Below, one piece after another: positions 20,576 through 32,625 of a DNA stretch of 64,000 nt. A model generated the notes under the pieces. That model was not told the origin of the DNA, ran no database searches, and saw only the letters and a list, made by a program, of their open reading frames with translations. The stretch spans positions 128,868,027 through 128,932,026 of the forward strand of contig OY757023.1 in NCBI GenBank assembly GCA_963580285.1, in the 5' to 3' direction. The DNA comes from Lucinisca nassula. Its lineage: Eukaryota; Mollusca; Bivalvia; Lucinida; Lucinidae. Each line of letters begins with the position of its first letter. Position 1 is the first letter of the stretch. The translations under genes were made by a program, and so were the position numbers.

Positions 20576-20968
20576 ACTAAACACCTCTTATTTACAAGAA
20601 TCATACTCATTGATTAAAGGGGCACTTCAGAAATCTTGGGGTGAAAAGGATAACTCTTTTCATATAGGGTATGTAGCAGATATTCTCTAGCAGGTGCCCA
20701 TTATGAATATGTCGCTTACTAACCGGTATACTGCCACACCTCTCCAGTACCCACTAATTAAATACATTGTATACAGAACACTGATCAGATCCATTAAAAC
20801 ATTAACTTCTTAATGCACTGTTATAAAGAGGCCAAATCATATATATCATATACTTTGTCATATGTCACAGAAACTAACATTCACTGCTTATTACATATAG
20901 CACAAACTTACACTCACTGTTTGTAATTGTGTTGATTGTCACTCTACCCAAAGTCACTTTTATGTTGC

Positions 20969-21422
20969 TGGGGCTAGTTGTTCAAAACTAATGACGTCGT
21001 CTGTTAACCCTTGTCCTGCTGAATATTTATATATATGCCACACCCACAACTGATTATCAACCAATCAGAATACTTGATGCAAATCATTCCAACAACTTCA
21101 TGAGCTGAATGACAAACAATGAAGATCCTGATCAGATGGCTTCTTCAGAAGCCATCTGATCTGGATCTTCATTGTTTGAAAGATAAAGCATATCCGGGCT
21201 CAGCAGAACAAGGGTTAACCTATTGTTGAAACTTTGATCGTTAAATATGGCAAATATGCTTATATTTTTGCTGAAAAAATGTGAGTAGCTTTTGCATATG
21301 CAAAAGCTGCTCACATTTTTTTCAGCAAAAATACCAAGTTTTTAGATACTGTCCTTGCTAGAACAGTTAACAGTTTGACCACTAACGAGCTCATTAAGCT
21401 AACTATGCTTTGAACAACTGGG
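20969..21422. mobile_element. MITE family H, copy 4, with piggyBac MITE inside
   Basis: The left end is 'ctggggctagttgttc' and the right end 'ctttgaacaactggggcc'. The hairpin is 'gtagcttttgcatatgcaaaagc'-type, read in parts. A family A element occupies 21004-21218 at a TTAA. Copy 5 abuts it directly. Confidence 0.65.
21004..21218. mobile_element. piggyBac-type MITE, family A, copy 3
   Basis: TTAACCCTTGTCCTGCTG and CAGCAGAACAAGGGTTAA are the ends, with TTAA on both sides. The centre is a perfect hairpin of 'gatcagatggcttcttcag' with its complement. It is nested in family H copy 4. Confidence 0.8.
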
Positions 21423-21665
21423 GCCAGTTGTTCAAAGCATCGTTAGCTTAACGAGCTCTTTAGTGGTCATATTGTTAAGTGTTCTAGCAAGTACAATATC
21501 GAAAATGTTGGTATTTTTGCTGAAAAAAATGTGAGCAGCTTTTGCATTTGCAAAAGCTGCTCACATTTTTTCAGCAAAAATTTTAGCATATTTGCCATAT
21601 TTAATGATCCAAGATTTAACGATACGTTAACTAATGACATCGTTAGTTTTGAACAACTGGCCCCA
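21417..21665. mobile_element. MITE family H, copy 5
   Basis: The ends GGGGCCAGTTGTTCAAA and TTTTGAACAACTGGCCCC are nearly perfect inverted repeats. The central hairpin is 'gagcagcttttgcatttgc' with its complement. It lies immediately next to copy 4. Confidence 0.75.
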
Positions 21666-21989
21666 GATGTCAAAGCCACTATCAGTAATTTATATGAAAT
21701 CCAGGTAACGTTTATTTATAGCCATGCTGTTCCAGTTGATATAAATGACTTCAGAGTGCTTTGTAAAGAGAGCTGCCTGTAAAGCATGGACCTATTAAAT
21801 GCCACTGAATACAGTAACTACACTAATTAGGGTCCACATTATTTGCTTATAGAACAGGAAATTTAAGGTTAAATGAAAAAGTCTGAAATCTCAGCTCAGG
21901 ACCATTTTCCCTGCCTACTATTGGAGACCACCGACCCACGAGTGCATCAGTGCTTTGATTTTTTATCTTGTCTATACAAAACTGTGAAC

Positions 21990-22326
21990 TACAGTCGAAC
22001 CTCGATGGCTCGAACGCCTTTGAGACCTTGAAAATGTGTTCGAGACAGAGGTAGTTCGAGCCATTCCAAGAGGCATAATGGATATAATTGAGGGATATCT
22101 TTGTGGTGTTCTGTATTAAAATTTATGTTGTGTATACTCATTAGAGTCGCCTCATCGAGGCAATTCTAATGAATACACACAACATACATTTGCAAGATAA
22201 AATAAGAAAATCTCCCCAAATTATGTTTATTTGGTGTTTGGAGGAAACTCCTTTGGACTCACGAACTGGTTCGACTCATCTGTGGGAACCCGCCATTGAA
22301 GTTCGAGCCATTGAAGTTCTACTGTA
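21990..22326. mobile_element. Tigger-like MITE, family F, copy 1
   Basis: The ends are TA + CAGTCGAACCTCGATGG and 'ttgaagttctactg' + TA. 'ctcgaac' and 'gttcgagcc' motifs lie in the arms. The centre carries the same 'ctcattagagtcgcctcatc' palindrome that families C and D have, although the ends are unrelated to those families. Confidence 0.7.
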
Positions 22327-22380
22327 TAAAAACAGAGTTGTTGTAATGTGGTGCTGGTGTCCACACTAGGATATTGTGTC

Positions 22381-22505
22381 TAGTAAAATCTTTGAAGAAC
22401 CGTTAGAACCGCCTCACAGCAGAAATAAGGAAAATATCACAATTTTTCATCTTAAAATTTTCATTTTTTCAGCGATGAAGATTACTATGCATTTGTATAG
22501 GCATG
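22381..22505. repeat. MITE family C fragment
   Basis: The right half only: 'cagaaataaggaaaatatc', 'tttttcatcttaaaatttt' and 'tttgtataggcatg'. Confidence 0.5.
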
Positions 22506-22807
22506 CAGGGACCGCAAAAACTTGGATCAGTCTGTGCATACATCCACAATGACCAGAGTTGTCAATCATCTCTCTTTGGATAGCATTGGCCTCAAGGTTA
22601 TAATTTTTTTGTGAAATTTGTATTGCTTGTAAAAGTTAGAATAAAAATGAATGAGGCTGCTTTTAATGTATGTTCAACAGAAAGGGGGAAGAGTGTCATT
22701 AGCTCCTTTGGACTTATAATGGGAAAACAATAATAAATCTTCTTTACTGAAAACATTAGACCAACAGCTTATATATTTAGCATGTAGCAATGTTTGGTGG
22801 TCTCCTA

Positions 22808-23088
22808 CATTAGGAAAATACGCCTATTTAAATACATTGTTAAGTTTACCATAAAAAAAAAACGAAAATTTTAAGATGAAAATTTTTATATTTTTCTTAT
22901 TTCTGCTCAAAAGATAGATTGTGGGTACACGTTAGAACCGCCTCATTGAGGCGGTTCTGATGAGTACCCACAATCAATATTTTAGAGCAGAAATAAGAAA
23001 AATAATAAACACCCATGTTAACCCCAGTTTTACCAGATAAAAGTGGGGTTCAGTGGGGTCAAAATTGTATAGGTGTGTTTTCTTGATG
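22808..23088. mobile_element. MITE family C, copy 3
   Basis: The core 'gtgggtacacgttagaacc' pairs with 'ggttctgatgagtaccc'. Arms are 'ttcttatttctgctcaaa' and 'gagcagaaataagaaaaa'. The outer ends are 'aatacgcctattt' and 'tataggtgtgttttcttgatg'. Confidence 0.7.
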
Positions 23089-23099
23089 TATTCATATAG

Positions 23100-23597
23100 A
23101 TCTATGTTGCTAAAAAACAAAAAGGCCTTATATCTCAGAAACAGTAAAGATCTCCAAATGGTAAAGATTCTTGTTCCTTATGATAAGACCTGTGCAATCA
23201 GTGAAAATGTCAGATCGTAGTAAGTTGAATTTGGAGTTACATTACCTTGATTGGTAGCATAAACTGTCAGTGGCAATTAACACTGTCCTGCTGAATATTT
23301 AAATATGCCACACCCACCACTGATAATCAACCAATCAAATTACTTGATGGAAATTATTGCAACAAAGTCATTAACTAAATGACAAAACAATACAGATCCT
23401 GATCAGATGGCTTCTTCAGATTCTTTAGATCTGAACTGGATATTCATTGTTTGTAAGATAAGACATATATGGGCTCAGCAGGACAAGGGTTAAAGAATTC
23501 CATTAGCAACTTAGCATGTCTAGTTGTCAAATCTGTGAATTGTCAAAACTTAAGTTTATCAGGTGAGCCTAAACAGGCTCACTGAGCCTCTTGTTTC
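23100..23597 (+). mobile_element. Truncated Helitron-like 3' end, interrupted by family A MITE
   Basis: The terminal 'atcaggtgagcctaaac', hairpin 'aggctcactgagcct' and CTTGTT match the right end at 28509. No left end is present. Family A copy 4 (23277-23493) interrupts it at a TTAA. Confidence 0.5.
23277..23493. mobile_element. piggyBac-type MITE, family A, copy 4
   Basis: Flanked by TTAA. The outer ends are 'cactgtcctgctgaatattt' and 'cagcaggacaaggg'. The central hairpin has several mismatches. Confidence 0.65.
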
Positions 23598-23746
23598 AGT
23601 GTGGCATAATCTTTACAGTTCATACATAAATGTTAGATGCACTGACATTTATGGTTTAAAAGTCCATGTTGACTGGTTTGTAATGCACAACCAAAAAAGG
23701 TTGTCTGGCCCTGAGATTATAACAACTTGTTCATGCTCTATATTAA

Positions 23747-23955
23747 CCCTTTTTGTACCAAATGGAATCTTCCTTCTTATATATAGCAGGAGTGCATTTC
23801 AAAATTTAGGGGTGTTAGGTTGTGTCTCTATGAAAATTTAATTTGAAAATGACTCAACTCTTAGCACTGATCAGACACAGCGTTGTGCAGTGTCTGATCT
23901 GGGCCTGCATTGTTTGCCAGGGTACCCGTTTGGGGGTTTCTGGTACTAAATGGGT
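23747..23955. mobile_element. MITE family G, degenerate copy
   Basis: The core 'cactgatcagacacagcg' / 'gtgtctgatctgggcctg' and 'cattgtttgcca' are present. The outer arms 'accaaatggaatc' and 'ggtactaaatggg' are weakly paired. It abuts family A copy 5. Confidence 0.4.
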
Positions 23956-24157
23956 TAACACTGATCCTGCTGCATAAATTATTTTAAGCCACACCCATTG
24001 CTGTCTATCAACCAATCATATTACTTGATATAATATATGTGTTTAATTCACAAACTGCTTGACAAACAGTGTAGCTTCTGATCAGATGTCTTCTGATCTG
24101 GATCTATACAGTTTGCAAAAGGTTGGGAGTTGTGATGTTCAGTAGAATAAGGGTCAA
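23955..24157. mobile_element. piggyBac-type MITE, family A, copy 5 (degenerate)
   Basis: The left TTAA and 'cactgatcctgctg' end are clear. The core is 'gacaaacagtgtagctt ... gatctatacagtttgc'. The right end 'gaataagggtcaaa' has lost TTAA. Confidence 0.55.
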
Positions 24158-24233
24158 AAAGACAACAAATCAGGATTTTTTCATGCTCACTCAGCAGAGA
24201 ATTATGCTTCTCCTGGGACTACAGGAGCAGAAA

Positions 24234-24330
24234 TACAGTAAAATTCCTATGTTAAGACCACCTTTGGGACTGTTCAAAAGTGGTCTTTAAGACCACTTTT
24301 GAACAGTCCCAAAGGTGGTTTCTTACTAGA
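24234..24330. mobile_element. Tigger-like MITE, family B, short copy
   Basis: TA + CAGTAAAATTCC, then the hairpin 'aagaccacctttgggactg' with its complement. The right terminus is eroded after 'aggtggtttctta'. Confidence 0.55.
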
Positions 24331-24654
24331 GGACCCTTGGTATAAAGGACTGGGTCTGCACTGTTTGCTTAGGCCTGTCTGTTGCAATACTTGGATCATT
24401 TCACTAAAGTGTTGAAGATATAAAAGATTGCTCTTTATCATACGATGTCGCATCCGAGAATGTAATAACGCCATATAATAAATTCGATCTACTAGTGGAT
24501 TAAACATGCAAATTAGTTAGATATGCTCCGTAACGTTACATGTACGACGTCATTAACTACGTCGCGTTTACTAAATGTGGAATATTGATATTTTTGTAAA
24601 ACATGAATAAAATTCGTTTTAAATGTCATATCTTGCATTTGTGCTCACATACTA

Positions 24655-24760
24655 CTGAATGTATTAAACTCGTTGAGAAAAAGGGATAAAATGCTTGGCA
24701 AAGCCTCGCATTTTACCCCTTTTCCTCAACGTACTCGTTAAATAAATTCAATAATACATT
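24655..24760. repeat. Imperfect palindrome, about 100 bp
   Basis: 'actcgttgagaaaaaggga' with 'aaaatgc' on the left pairs with 'gcattttaccccttttcctc' and 'aacg' on the right around 'ttggcaaagcct'. It may be a MITE of unknown type. The rest of 24335-25137 shows nothing I recognise. Confidence 0.45.
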
Positions 24761-25137
24761 AAGACTCATGTAAGATCCTCTATATCTGACATGGTGTGTT
24801 ATCCTTGTGATCCGTCTCCCAGCTGTTTCAAGTGCTGACAGGTGCACACCACAACAGATGTAGGTAAACAAAATTGGTTGTAAATGTCATGGCCATTTAA
24901 GTTCAGTTGAAATGTCTGATGATCATCACTTCTATAAAACATGGAGCTGTAGTTGGAAATCAAAGCACTAGCAGAACTGGTGGGTTGATTGTCTCAGAGT
25001 CTCGGAGTGTAAGCTGATTAGGGACTTGGACTGTTTTGTTTAAATCTTTAAACCCATTGTATACTAGTGGATTCTTCCATTGCTATATGTTGGTGATATA
25101 AGGAATGTCAGGACTACCGGTAGTTTTTCGTTTTTAT

Positions 25138-27890
25138 TAGCTCACCTGAGCCGAAGGCTCATGTGAGGTATTAGTATACCACGAGCGGCATCCGTCGTCC
25201 GTCGTCCACACTTTCAACGAAGTATATCTCTGGAACCAGTGGGCTGGCCTTGATCGAATTTCATATGAACCATCATCAGGTAGGGGGAAAGGCTGTATTA
25301 GGTTTTCGTGCAGATCGGATGAGAACTCTGGTTGCCACAGCAACAAAGAGCTCCCATAGGCTTAACATAGGAAAAAGCTTGTCATCACTCTAGCTCCGTC
25401 AATTTTTTTCTGATCGACTTCATTCTTGCAGATAACGAGGACAGGCATGAAATCTCGATCAAGTTCGATTTTGGGCTGAATCGGATTATTCACTCAGGAG
25501 TTACGTGCCCTTGAGCGTTGAAAAAATTGCCTATTGACTTAACATGGGGAGAATGTTGTCATCACCGTAGCTGCTTCAATTATTTTCAGATTGGCTTTAT
25601 TCTTGCAGATAACCAGCACAGCCATGAAATGTCGGTCAAGTTCGATAACTGGCAGAATCGGATCATTCACTTAGGAGTTACCTGCCCTTGTGTGTTTTTG
25701 CATTAGGGTTAATGGGAATTTCAAAAATGTATATCTTAAAGACTACTTGGCCAACTTTGATCAAATTTCATGTGTCGCATTATTGGGCAAGTGGAAAGGC
25801 TTCATTAGGTTTTCAGGCAGATCTGAGTGGAACTCTGGTTGCAATGGCAACATCTAGCTCCCATAGACTTCACATAGGAAAAAGCTTGTCATCACTCTAG
25901 CTCCGTCAATTTTTTTCTGATCGACTTCATTCTTGCAGATAACCAGTACAGGCATAAAATCTCGGTCAAGTTCGATTTTGGGCCGAATCAGATAATTCAC
26001 TCAAGAGTTACATCCCCTTGAGCGCCCGAAAAATTGCCTATCGACTTAACATGGGGAAAATGTTGTCATCACTGTAGCTGCTTCAATTTTGTTCGGATTG
26101 GCTTCATTCTTACAGATAACCAGCACAGCCATGAAATCTCGGTCAAGTTCGATAATTGGCAGAATCGGATCATACACTTAGGAGTTACCTGCCCTTGTGC
26201 ATTTTTGCATAAGGGTTAATGTGAATTTCAAAAATGTATATCTTGAAGACTACTTGGCCGACTTTGATCAAATTTCATGTGTAACATTATTGGGCAAGTG
26301 GAAAGACTGCATAAGGTTTTCATGCAGATCTGAGTGGAACTCTGGTTACCATGGCAACATATAGCTCCCATAGACTTAACATAGGAAAAAGCTTGTCATC
26401 ACTCTAGCTCCGTCATTTTTTTTCTGATCGACTTCATTCTTGCAGATAATATAAGGACAGGCATAAAATCTCGGTTAAGTTCGATTTTGGGCAGAATCGG
26501 AATATTGACCTCGGAGTTACGTGACCTTGAGCGACAAAAAATTTGCCCATAGACTTAACATAGGGAAAATGTTGTGACTACGATAGCGACTTGAATTTTT
26601 TTCAGATCAGCTTCAAACTTGCAGGTAACGAGGACAGACATAAAATCTCGGTTAAGTTAGATTTTGGGCCGAATCGGATTATTTGCCTTGGAGTTACCTG
26701 CCCTTGAGCATAAAAAAATACGTTGTGACCACGATAGCAACTTTATTTTTATTCAGATCAGCTTCAAACTTGCAGGTAACGTGGACAGGCATAAAATCTC
26801 AGTTAAGTTCGAATCGGAATATTGACCTCGGAGTTACATGACCTTGAGCGACAAAAAATTTGCCCATAGACTTTACATAGGGAAAATGTTGTGACTACGA
26901 TAGCGACTTGAATTTTTTTCAGATCAGCTTCAAACTTGCAGGTAACGAGGACAGACATAAAATCTCGGTTAAGTTCGAGTTTGGGCTGAATCGGATTATT
27001 TGCCTTGGAGTTACCTGCCCTTGAGCATAAAAAAATACATTGTGACCACGATAGCAACTTTATTTTTATTCATATCAGCTTCAAACTTGCAGGTAACGAG
27101 GACAGGCATAGAATCTCGGTTAAGTTCAATTTTGGGCCGAATCGGAATATTGACCTCGGAGTTACGTGACCTTGAACGACAAAAATTTGCCCATAGACTT
27201 AATTAGGGAAAATGTTGTGACTACGATAGCGACTTGAATTTTTTTCAGATCAGCTTCAAACTTGCAGGTAACGAGGACAGACATAAAATCTCGGTTAAGT
27301 TCGATTTTGGGCCGAATCGGAATATTTGCCTTGTTACCTGCCCTTGAGCATAAAAAAATACGTTGTGACCACGATAGCAACTTTATTTTTATTCATATCA
27401 GCTTCAAACTTGCAGGTAACGAGGACAGGCATAAAATCTCGGTTAAGTTCAATTTTGGGCCGAATCGGAATATTGACCTCGGAGTTACGTGACCTTGAGC
27501 GACAAAAAATTTGCCCATAGACTTAATTAGGGAAAATGTTGTGACTACGATAGCGACTTGAATTTTTTTCAGATCAGCTTCAAACTTGCAGGTAACGAGG
27601 ACAGACATAAAATCTCGGTTAAGTTCGATTTTGGGCCGAATCGGAATATTTGCCTTGTTACCTGCCCTTGAGCATAAAGAAATACGTTGTGACCACGATA
27701 GCAACTTTATTTTTATTCATATCAGCTTCAAACTTGCAGGTAACGAGGACAGGCATAAAATCTCGGTTAAGTTCGATTTTGGGCCGAATCGGAATATTGA
27801 CCTCGGAGTTACGTGACCTTGAGAGACAAAAAAATTTGCCCATAGACTTAACGTAGGGAAAATGTTGTGACAAAAATAGCGACTTGAATT
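25138..27890 (+). mobile_element. Helitron-like element with 162/324-bp array, right end missing
   Basis: The left hairpin is 'gctcacctgagcc GAA ggctcatgtgag', followed by 'catccgtcgtccgtcgtcc'. The array unit has 'aaatctcggttaagttcga', 'cagatcagcttcaaacttg', 'gggccgaatcggaatatt' and 'ttgcccatagactta'. No right end follows, because a second element (27893) interrupts it and the flank beyond does not resume the array. Confidence 0.6.
26540..27880 (+). repeat. 324-bp higher-order tandem repeat
   Basis: Two alternating monomers of about 162 bp form a 324-bp dimer. One monomer has 'gttacgtgaccttgagcg', the other 'ttacctgcccttgagcat'. The dimers at about 27190-27513 and 27514-27837 are almost identical (same indels, e.g. 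'tttgccttgttacctgccc'), showing a recent duplication. Confidence 0.8.
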
Positions 27891-27892
27891 TT

Positions 27893-28509
27893 TAGCTCAC
27901 CTGAGCCAAAGGCTCCAGTGAGCTGATAATATACCAAGGCTCCGGAGTCCGTCGTCTGTCGTCCATCCATCCGTCGTCCACACTTTCAATGAAGCATATC
28001 TCAGAAGGCAGTCGACCAATCTTGTTTAAATTTTATGTGTAGCACCATTGGGCAAGGGGAAAGGCTGCATTAGGTTTTGGAGCTAGTCTGGTTCATTTGT
28101 TCCTTCATTCTTCTTTCTCTCCATATAGAGATAATAGACCAATGTTAAATTTTTAATCAAAGATTTCTCAGGAACTATAAAAGCTAGAAGCATCAAATTT
28201 GGTATTCAATAGAATAATGATGACTTATTTTGTGTTAAGAGACATTGGGCTTTCTCAGCTTATTTGTTCATCTGTTCTTTCATTCTTCTTTCTCTCCATT
28301 TTGACCAATGTCAAATTTTCGTCAAAGATTTCTCAGGAACTATAGAAGCTAGAAGTCTCAAACTTGGAATGCAATGCAATAATGATGACTTATATCCTGT
28401 AAGGGTCAATGGGCTGGATTCTATTAGCAGATTTAGTAGTCAAGTCTGTGAATTGTTAAAACTTAAGTTCCTCAGGTGAGCGGTTTAGGCTCATTGAGCC
28501 TCTTGTTCT
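27893..28509 (+). mobile_element. Short Helitron-like element, complete ends
   Basis: The left hairpin is 'gctcacctgagcc AAA ggctccagtgagc'. The right end is 'ctcaggtgagcggtttagg' with hairpin 'aggctcattgagcct' and CTTGTT. It has no long array, only about two diverged units ('aagatttctcaggaactata' twice). It is inserted in the 162-bp array. Confidence 0.6.
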
Positions 28510-28514
28510 TTGAT

Positions 28515-28622
28515 TGAAAATTCTGTTTGCAAATAGGGCAGGCCTGATCAGACGCATCTAATCTGGGCCTGCACTGTTTGCCAAGGTAACCCTTTAGGAG
28601 TTTCCCACATGCAATCGGTTAA
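28515..28622. repeat. Family G core fragment
   Basis: 'gcaggcctgatcagacgc' / 'aatctgggcctgcactgtttgcc' (read in parts) and 'ggtaaccctttaggag'. The right end resembles 'cacatgcaatcggttaa'. 28622-28908 holds nothing recognised. Confidence 0.4.
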
Positions 28623-28908
28623 ACCATTCCTACATGGGGACTTTGTGAATTTTGCTGATACAGTGTTGCCTATGACAGCAACTTCATATAGCTATTGTTG
28701 TTGTTTCTTAGAGTTCGTCCTTTGATTTTTCAAACCACCACCATACGGCGTTGAGGGAATGTCATTGAATAAGAACTCTATTTTACATTAAATTACATGA
28801 ACTTATGCTGGTGTGTTTATATATACAGCTGTGCTATTTACATTATTATAAAGATTCTTAGCTGGTTGAAATTTGTTTTAATTTGGCGACTCTCTTTTTA
28901 TGAATCTC

Positions 28909-30187
28909 CTATATGAATTCTCTAGCATACAGCTCAACTTGAGAAAGCACACCATGATCTGTCACATCGTTGATCACTGCTGACGAGTCCAATGCGAGTC
29001 TTGTTAGAGTATCAGGATCTTGTAGATCAACTCGAAGCGTTGTGTTATCATACCATCGCTGTTTGAACCCGATTCTTTCACTTCCATATGCTGAACACTC
29101 GGCAATAAAGTGTTGTCTTGTCTCTGGAGCAGTAGAACACAGTTTACATGTTGGGTCCACTTGGTACTGGTTGAAAATAGCCCTATTTGCTTGAAGGATG
29201 TATGTGCCTGTCAGCAATTTACAATTTATCTGGGCTCTCCTACTGTCACTAACACAACACCTTATGGTTGACCATATGGGGTGGCACCTGCCGACCTCAA
29301 GTATAGCAGGGTATATATATTTCAGTGATACCTTTTGTTCAATATCAGAACGCCACTTGGTTTCAGTGACATTATTTACTGGCTTGTCTAAAAGGAGTTT
29401 CCATTCTGATTTGGATTGAGGTGCATTAAAAAGCTCAAATATGGAAGGGCTTTCATTACTAGCTGTCTTTAAGCAATTTCATATTCTACTCTGTCACAGT
29501 TACAGACAATACTCATAAACAGATTTAAAGCATTCTTGTGCACAACAGTTTCCAATGGCAAAATACCAAGTAAAAGCTAAGGCAACACTATTTGGGGTTT
29601 TATCTGGTAATCCCTTTATCTGTCTGAGACACTGTCGTTGAAATCTTTCAAGTTGCTCGTATTCCTTATGGCTTGGTAGCATAACCTCCAATCCGTAAAC
29701 AACACGGGGCACCACAAATGTCAACCAGATCACTGTGAAATCCAGCCCCCATTAAAGAGTATGCAGTCCTATGCCCTAAGGTCACCTTTTCCTCCACATT
29801 TACCTGACCAGAGGTATCCCTCTTTATGCCCAAATGTACCGTGCATGTTTCTGATGTAACTACCTGACCTGCTAGGACAAAATCGGTGAACTCGGCTTTC
29901 TTACAGTACCGGTACATAAGGCTGCCACTCTTTGTTTGGTGGATATTATACCTTTCTCTATTGGCATTATAGCCTGCATCCCAGATCATTACTTGCATGG
30001 TGAGTTTTTCCCTTGAAAGAACTGCCAAATCATCTGCGACCGTAATATGTGGTAGATTAACAGACCCTATTTTGACTTCTGAGTAGGATTCTTCGTTATG
30101 AAGGAGCAGAGGATTATTATACCTTTTATAATGAGCAGTTGAAAGTACACCCCCTGCCTAACTCCCTGTTCAATGAAGAATGGGTCA
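28909..30187 (-). pseudogene. Non-LTR retrotransposon (LINE) RT fragment, frameshifted
   Basis: On the minus strand the reading starts near 30187 with an RT segment containing EQGVRQG, then GVLST, then TVADDLAVLS (the catalytic DD box). It continues with ANRERYNIHQTKS, then VVYGLEVMLPS and LERFQRQCLRQIKGLP (29500-29733). It ends with LLTGTYILQANRA-type sequence and a C-x2-C...H...C motif (CKLCSTAPETRQHFIAEC) at 28909-29217. The VRQGGVLS and ADD boxes with a C-terminal Cys/His motif identify a LINE ORF2. A one-base loss in the G-run near 30155 and further frame changes near 29730 and 29220-29500 disrupt it. The endonuclease is absent, as expected of 5' truncation. The clade is not assigned. 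Confidence 0.8.
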
Positions 30188-30691
30188 GATTATTTTATAA
30201 TGAATTGTTCGTTTTACATCGAACTCGGCATGAATGTTCACTGGGCAGTAGCCTTTCAAATGGAACTTTTTAGGCGAGATCAGTATTGCTTTGGTAACGA
30301 GGGGGAATATCAAAGGGGGAGTTCCAGCCTATAGTAAATTTCCATAGGGTTCTGCCCACGTACAGATTTCCATGATATTGTGCATAATTAATGTCTGGTA
30401 AATGATTGTTAGTTACTTAGCTATTTCACTCTCATATCTGTTTTCATTATAAATCTACAATGTTTTGTTTATTTCCACTTCCGAAAACAGGGGTACCCTC
30501 AAACAATTGTATATATACATAACAGCTTCTTATGTTTTGGAGTTATTTTGTTCTCAGGCGTCTTTGTAGTCATTTGTGATTATTTTTGTATCACATTTGC
30601 TTTTGTTCAGTTGAAGTTCCATAGACCATGATCAATTTCATATGGAGCAGACCCCAGATTTCACAACCATAAAATCTTTTGGAGTATGTTT
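30188..30691. other. No recognised feature
   Basis: About 500 bp. The left part may be residual LINE sequence too decayed to read. No other structure is seen. Confidence 0.4.
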
Positions 30692-30983
30692 ATACCCCCA
30701 CAAATGAAATTTGGGGGGGGGGGGCTATATAGGAGTGAGCTTGTCGGTCGGTCTGTTGACTTGATTTCCAGACGATAACTCAAAAAGGGCTTCACCGATT
30801 TTTATAATTTTTGGTACACTGATATAACATCATAAAATACAGGTCAAGTTCGATTTCCACTACAATTCGTCAATTTTCGACATAGTTATGGCCCCTTTCA
30901 AGTGAAAAAATTGCAAAATGCAGCTGTTGTACTATCAAGGCAGTTTTTGTGGGGGTATTCATCACCTTTAGTGATAGCTCTAG
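30692..30983 (+). mobile_element. Small Helitron-like element, single unit
   Basis: The left hairpin is 'atacccccacaaatg AAA tttggggg'. The right end is 'tttttgtgggggtat' (inverse of the left arm), hairpin 'atcacctttagtgat', then AGCTCTAG|TT. The body is one unit ('gataactcaaaaagggcttc', 'tcaagttcgatttccac'). It has the same architecture as the 42.08-43.65 kb element but without the array. Confidence 0.6.
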
Positions 30984-32405
30984 TTGACTTTTGATTTCAC
31001 ATTGTTGCAGTTCTTGTCACCCCATCATTTTAATATGAAAATTGCCTATGTATATGTAGAACATTTTGTCAAACTTTCTTGAAAATCTGAGACCGGTAAC
31101 ATACTGCATTTGAACATTGAATAGTTGTGGTCAGATTTTTATTTTTTTTTTCAAACCATTTGTAGATATGGTATTACATTTTCAGTTGAGAAATTGCTCA
31201 CCAATATATATATACACATGAATATAATGTAAGTTTAACAATTTGTAATGTAAGAATGACAGCAGCAAACATAATTAAAGAAAAAAAATAGGACTATGCA
31301 AGTAATTTATTAAGCAGATTCAATACGTCATTGCGTATTACTGACATCAAGTGTCTTTTTATTGTGGGGTTTAAAAATATACAGAAAGACTAAATAAAAC
31401 AGGGATAAAAGATCCACCTTGTCTTATTCCTATTCTGCCATAATGTAATTTTTTCAGGATTATCAATTTTACAAAACTGTCAAAACTAACATTCATCATG
31501 AACAGTGCATAAATGCATTTTATTTTTTCTCTTTCAAATGTTTGGATTGAACTGGTATACTTTGCTAATGTATGTTCTCATTTACTTTTGAAAAGTTAAA
31601 CTAAAACGCCTGACTGTAAACAGTATCTTTTTGTATGTGTGTGTTGGGGGGGGGGGGGGGGAGAGTTTTTATTACATAAAACCCTATCTATGCTAAGCTT
31701 TGTATGATAAGGGGGCACCAAATGGTCATTAAAAACACAATAAAAATACACTTTAAGGAAATCTTGTCCCCTTATATTGCAACTGATTTTAGCACAAAAA
31801 CAGACCTGAACCCATATCTAGCAATCAAAAACAATGTTACCGGTTTCTGACTTTTCTGAAATTTATATATGTCGTCTATTTTATATGCAATATCTTGGGG
31901 TGACAAGATCAGTAACACATCTAACACTTATGATGAAAATCTCATTGTTTATAAATTTTCATGAAAAGTAGAAGATATTTTGAAAATAAATTTATCAAAA
32001 AAATTAAAAGACATAGACACATTTACATTTTTTGTATTAGATTAATCCTTATAGAGTTCTGTTGCCAATCAAAGCAACAAAATTTGAAAATAATCATACC
32101 TATTGGTTTAAGACTGAAAAGTTCACAGGTGTGTATGACCTCTACAGGGGACTACCCCAGGGAGCTCTCCTGAGACATATAGTAATTTATCAAATGAAAC
32201 AAAGTTATATATATAGTTGATAGTCCTCAAGTAAAAAACAATTGAAGTTTCAAGAAAATCTGTGCCTGGGCAGATTTGGAACTCCCCCTTTGTCAAAAAC
32301 TGTGATTTCACATGTATTTTTGACTGAATCTTAATCTTCACACTGCTGTCAACCATTAAGGGGTTTAGCTCTGGCGATTTTTCACTGTCTGCAGCATGTA
32401 ACAAT
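30984..32405. other. No recognised feature, AT-rich
   Basis: About 1.4 kb with simple tracts, including a 16-base G run at 31646-31661. No coding frame, repeat end or RNA is supported. Confidence 0.5.
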
Positions 32406-32575
32406 TTGCCAGTGTTCTGGCAAGTTTAATATTTTAAATTTTGGTATTTTTCCTGAAAAAAATGTGAGTCACATTTTTCAGCAAAAATATAAGCATATTT
32501 GCCATAATAAATGATCGAACTTTTAACGATTCGTTACCTAACGACGTCATTAGTTTTGAACAACTGGCCCCTGAT
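32406..32575. mobile_element. MITE family H, 5'-truncated copy
   Basis: 'tctggcaagtttaatatttt', a shortened hairpin ('ctgaaaaaaatgtgagtcac'), and a clear right end 'gttttgaacaactggcccctg'-type (read in parts). Confidence 0.55.
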
Positions 32576-32625
32576 GATCGAGCGGTGTCAGAATTGACTG
32601 AATTTTATTTTGTTTTCTATTTCAG

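Noticed and set aside
27000..27873. Overlapping frames on both strands at 27.0-27.9 kb
   Set aside because: All are products of the 162/324-bp array read in several frames. They are nearly identical to one another because the DNA is duplicated.
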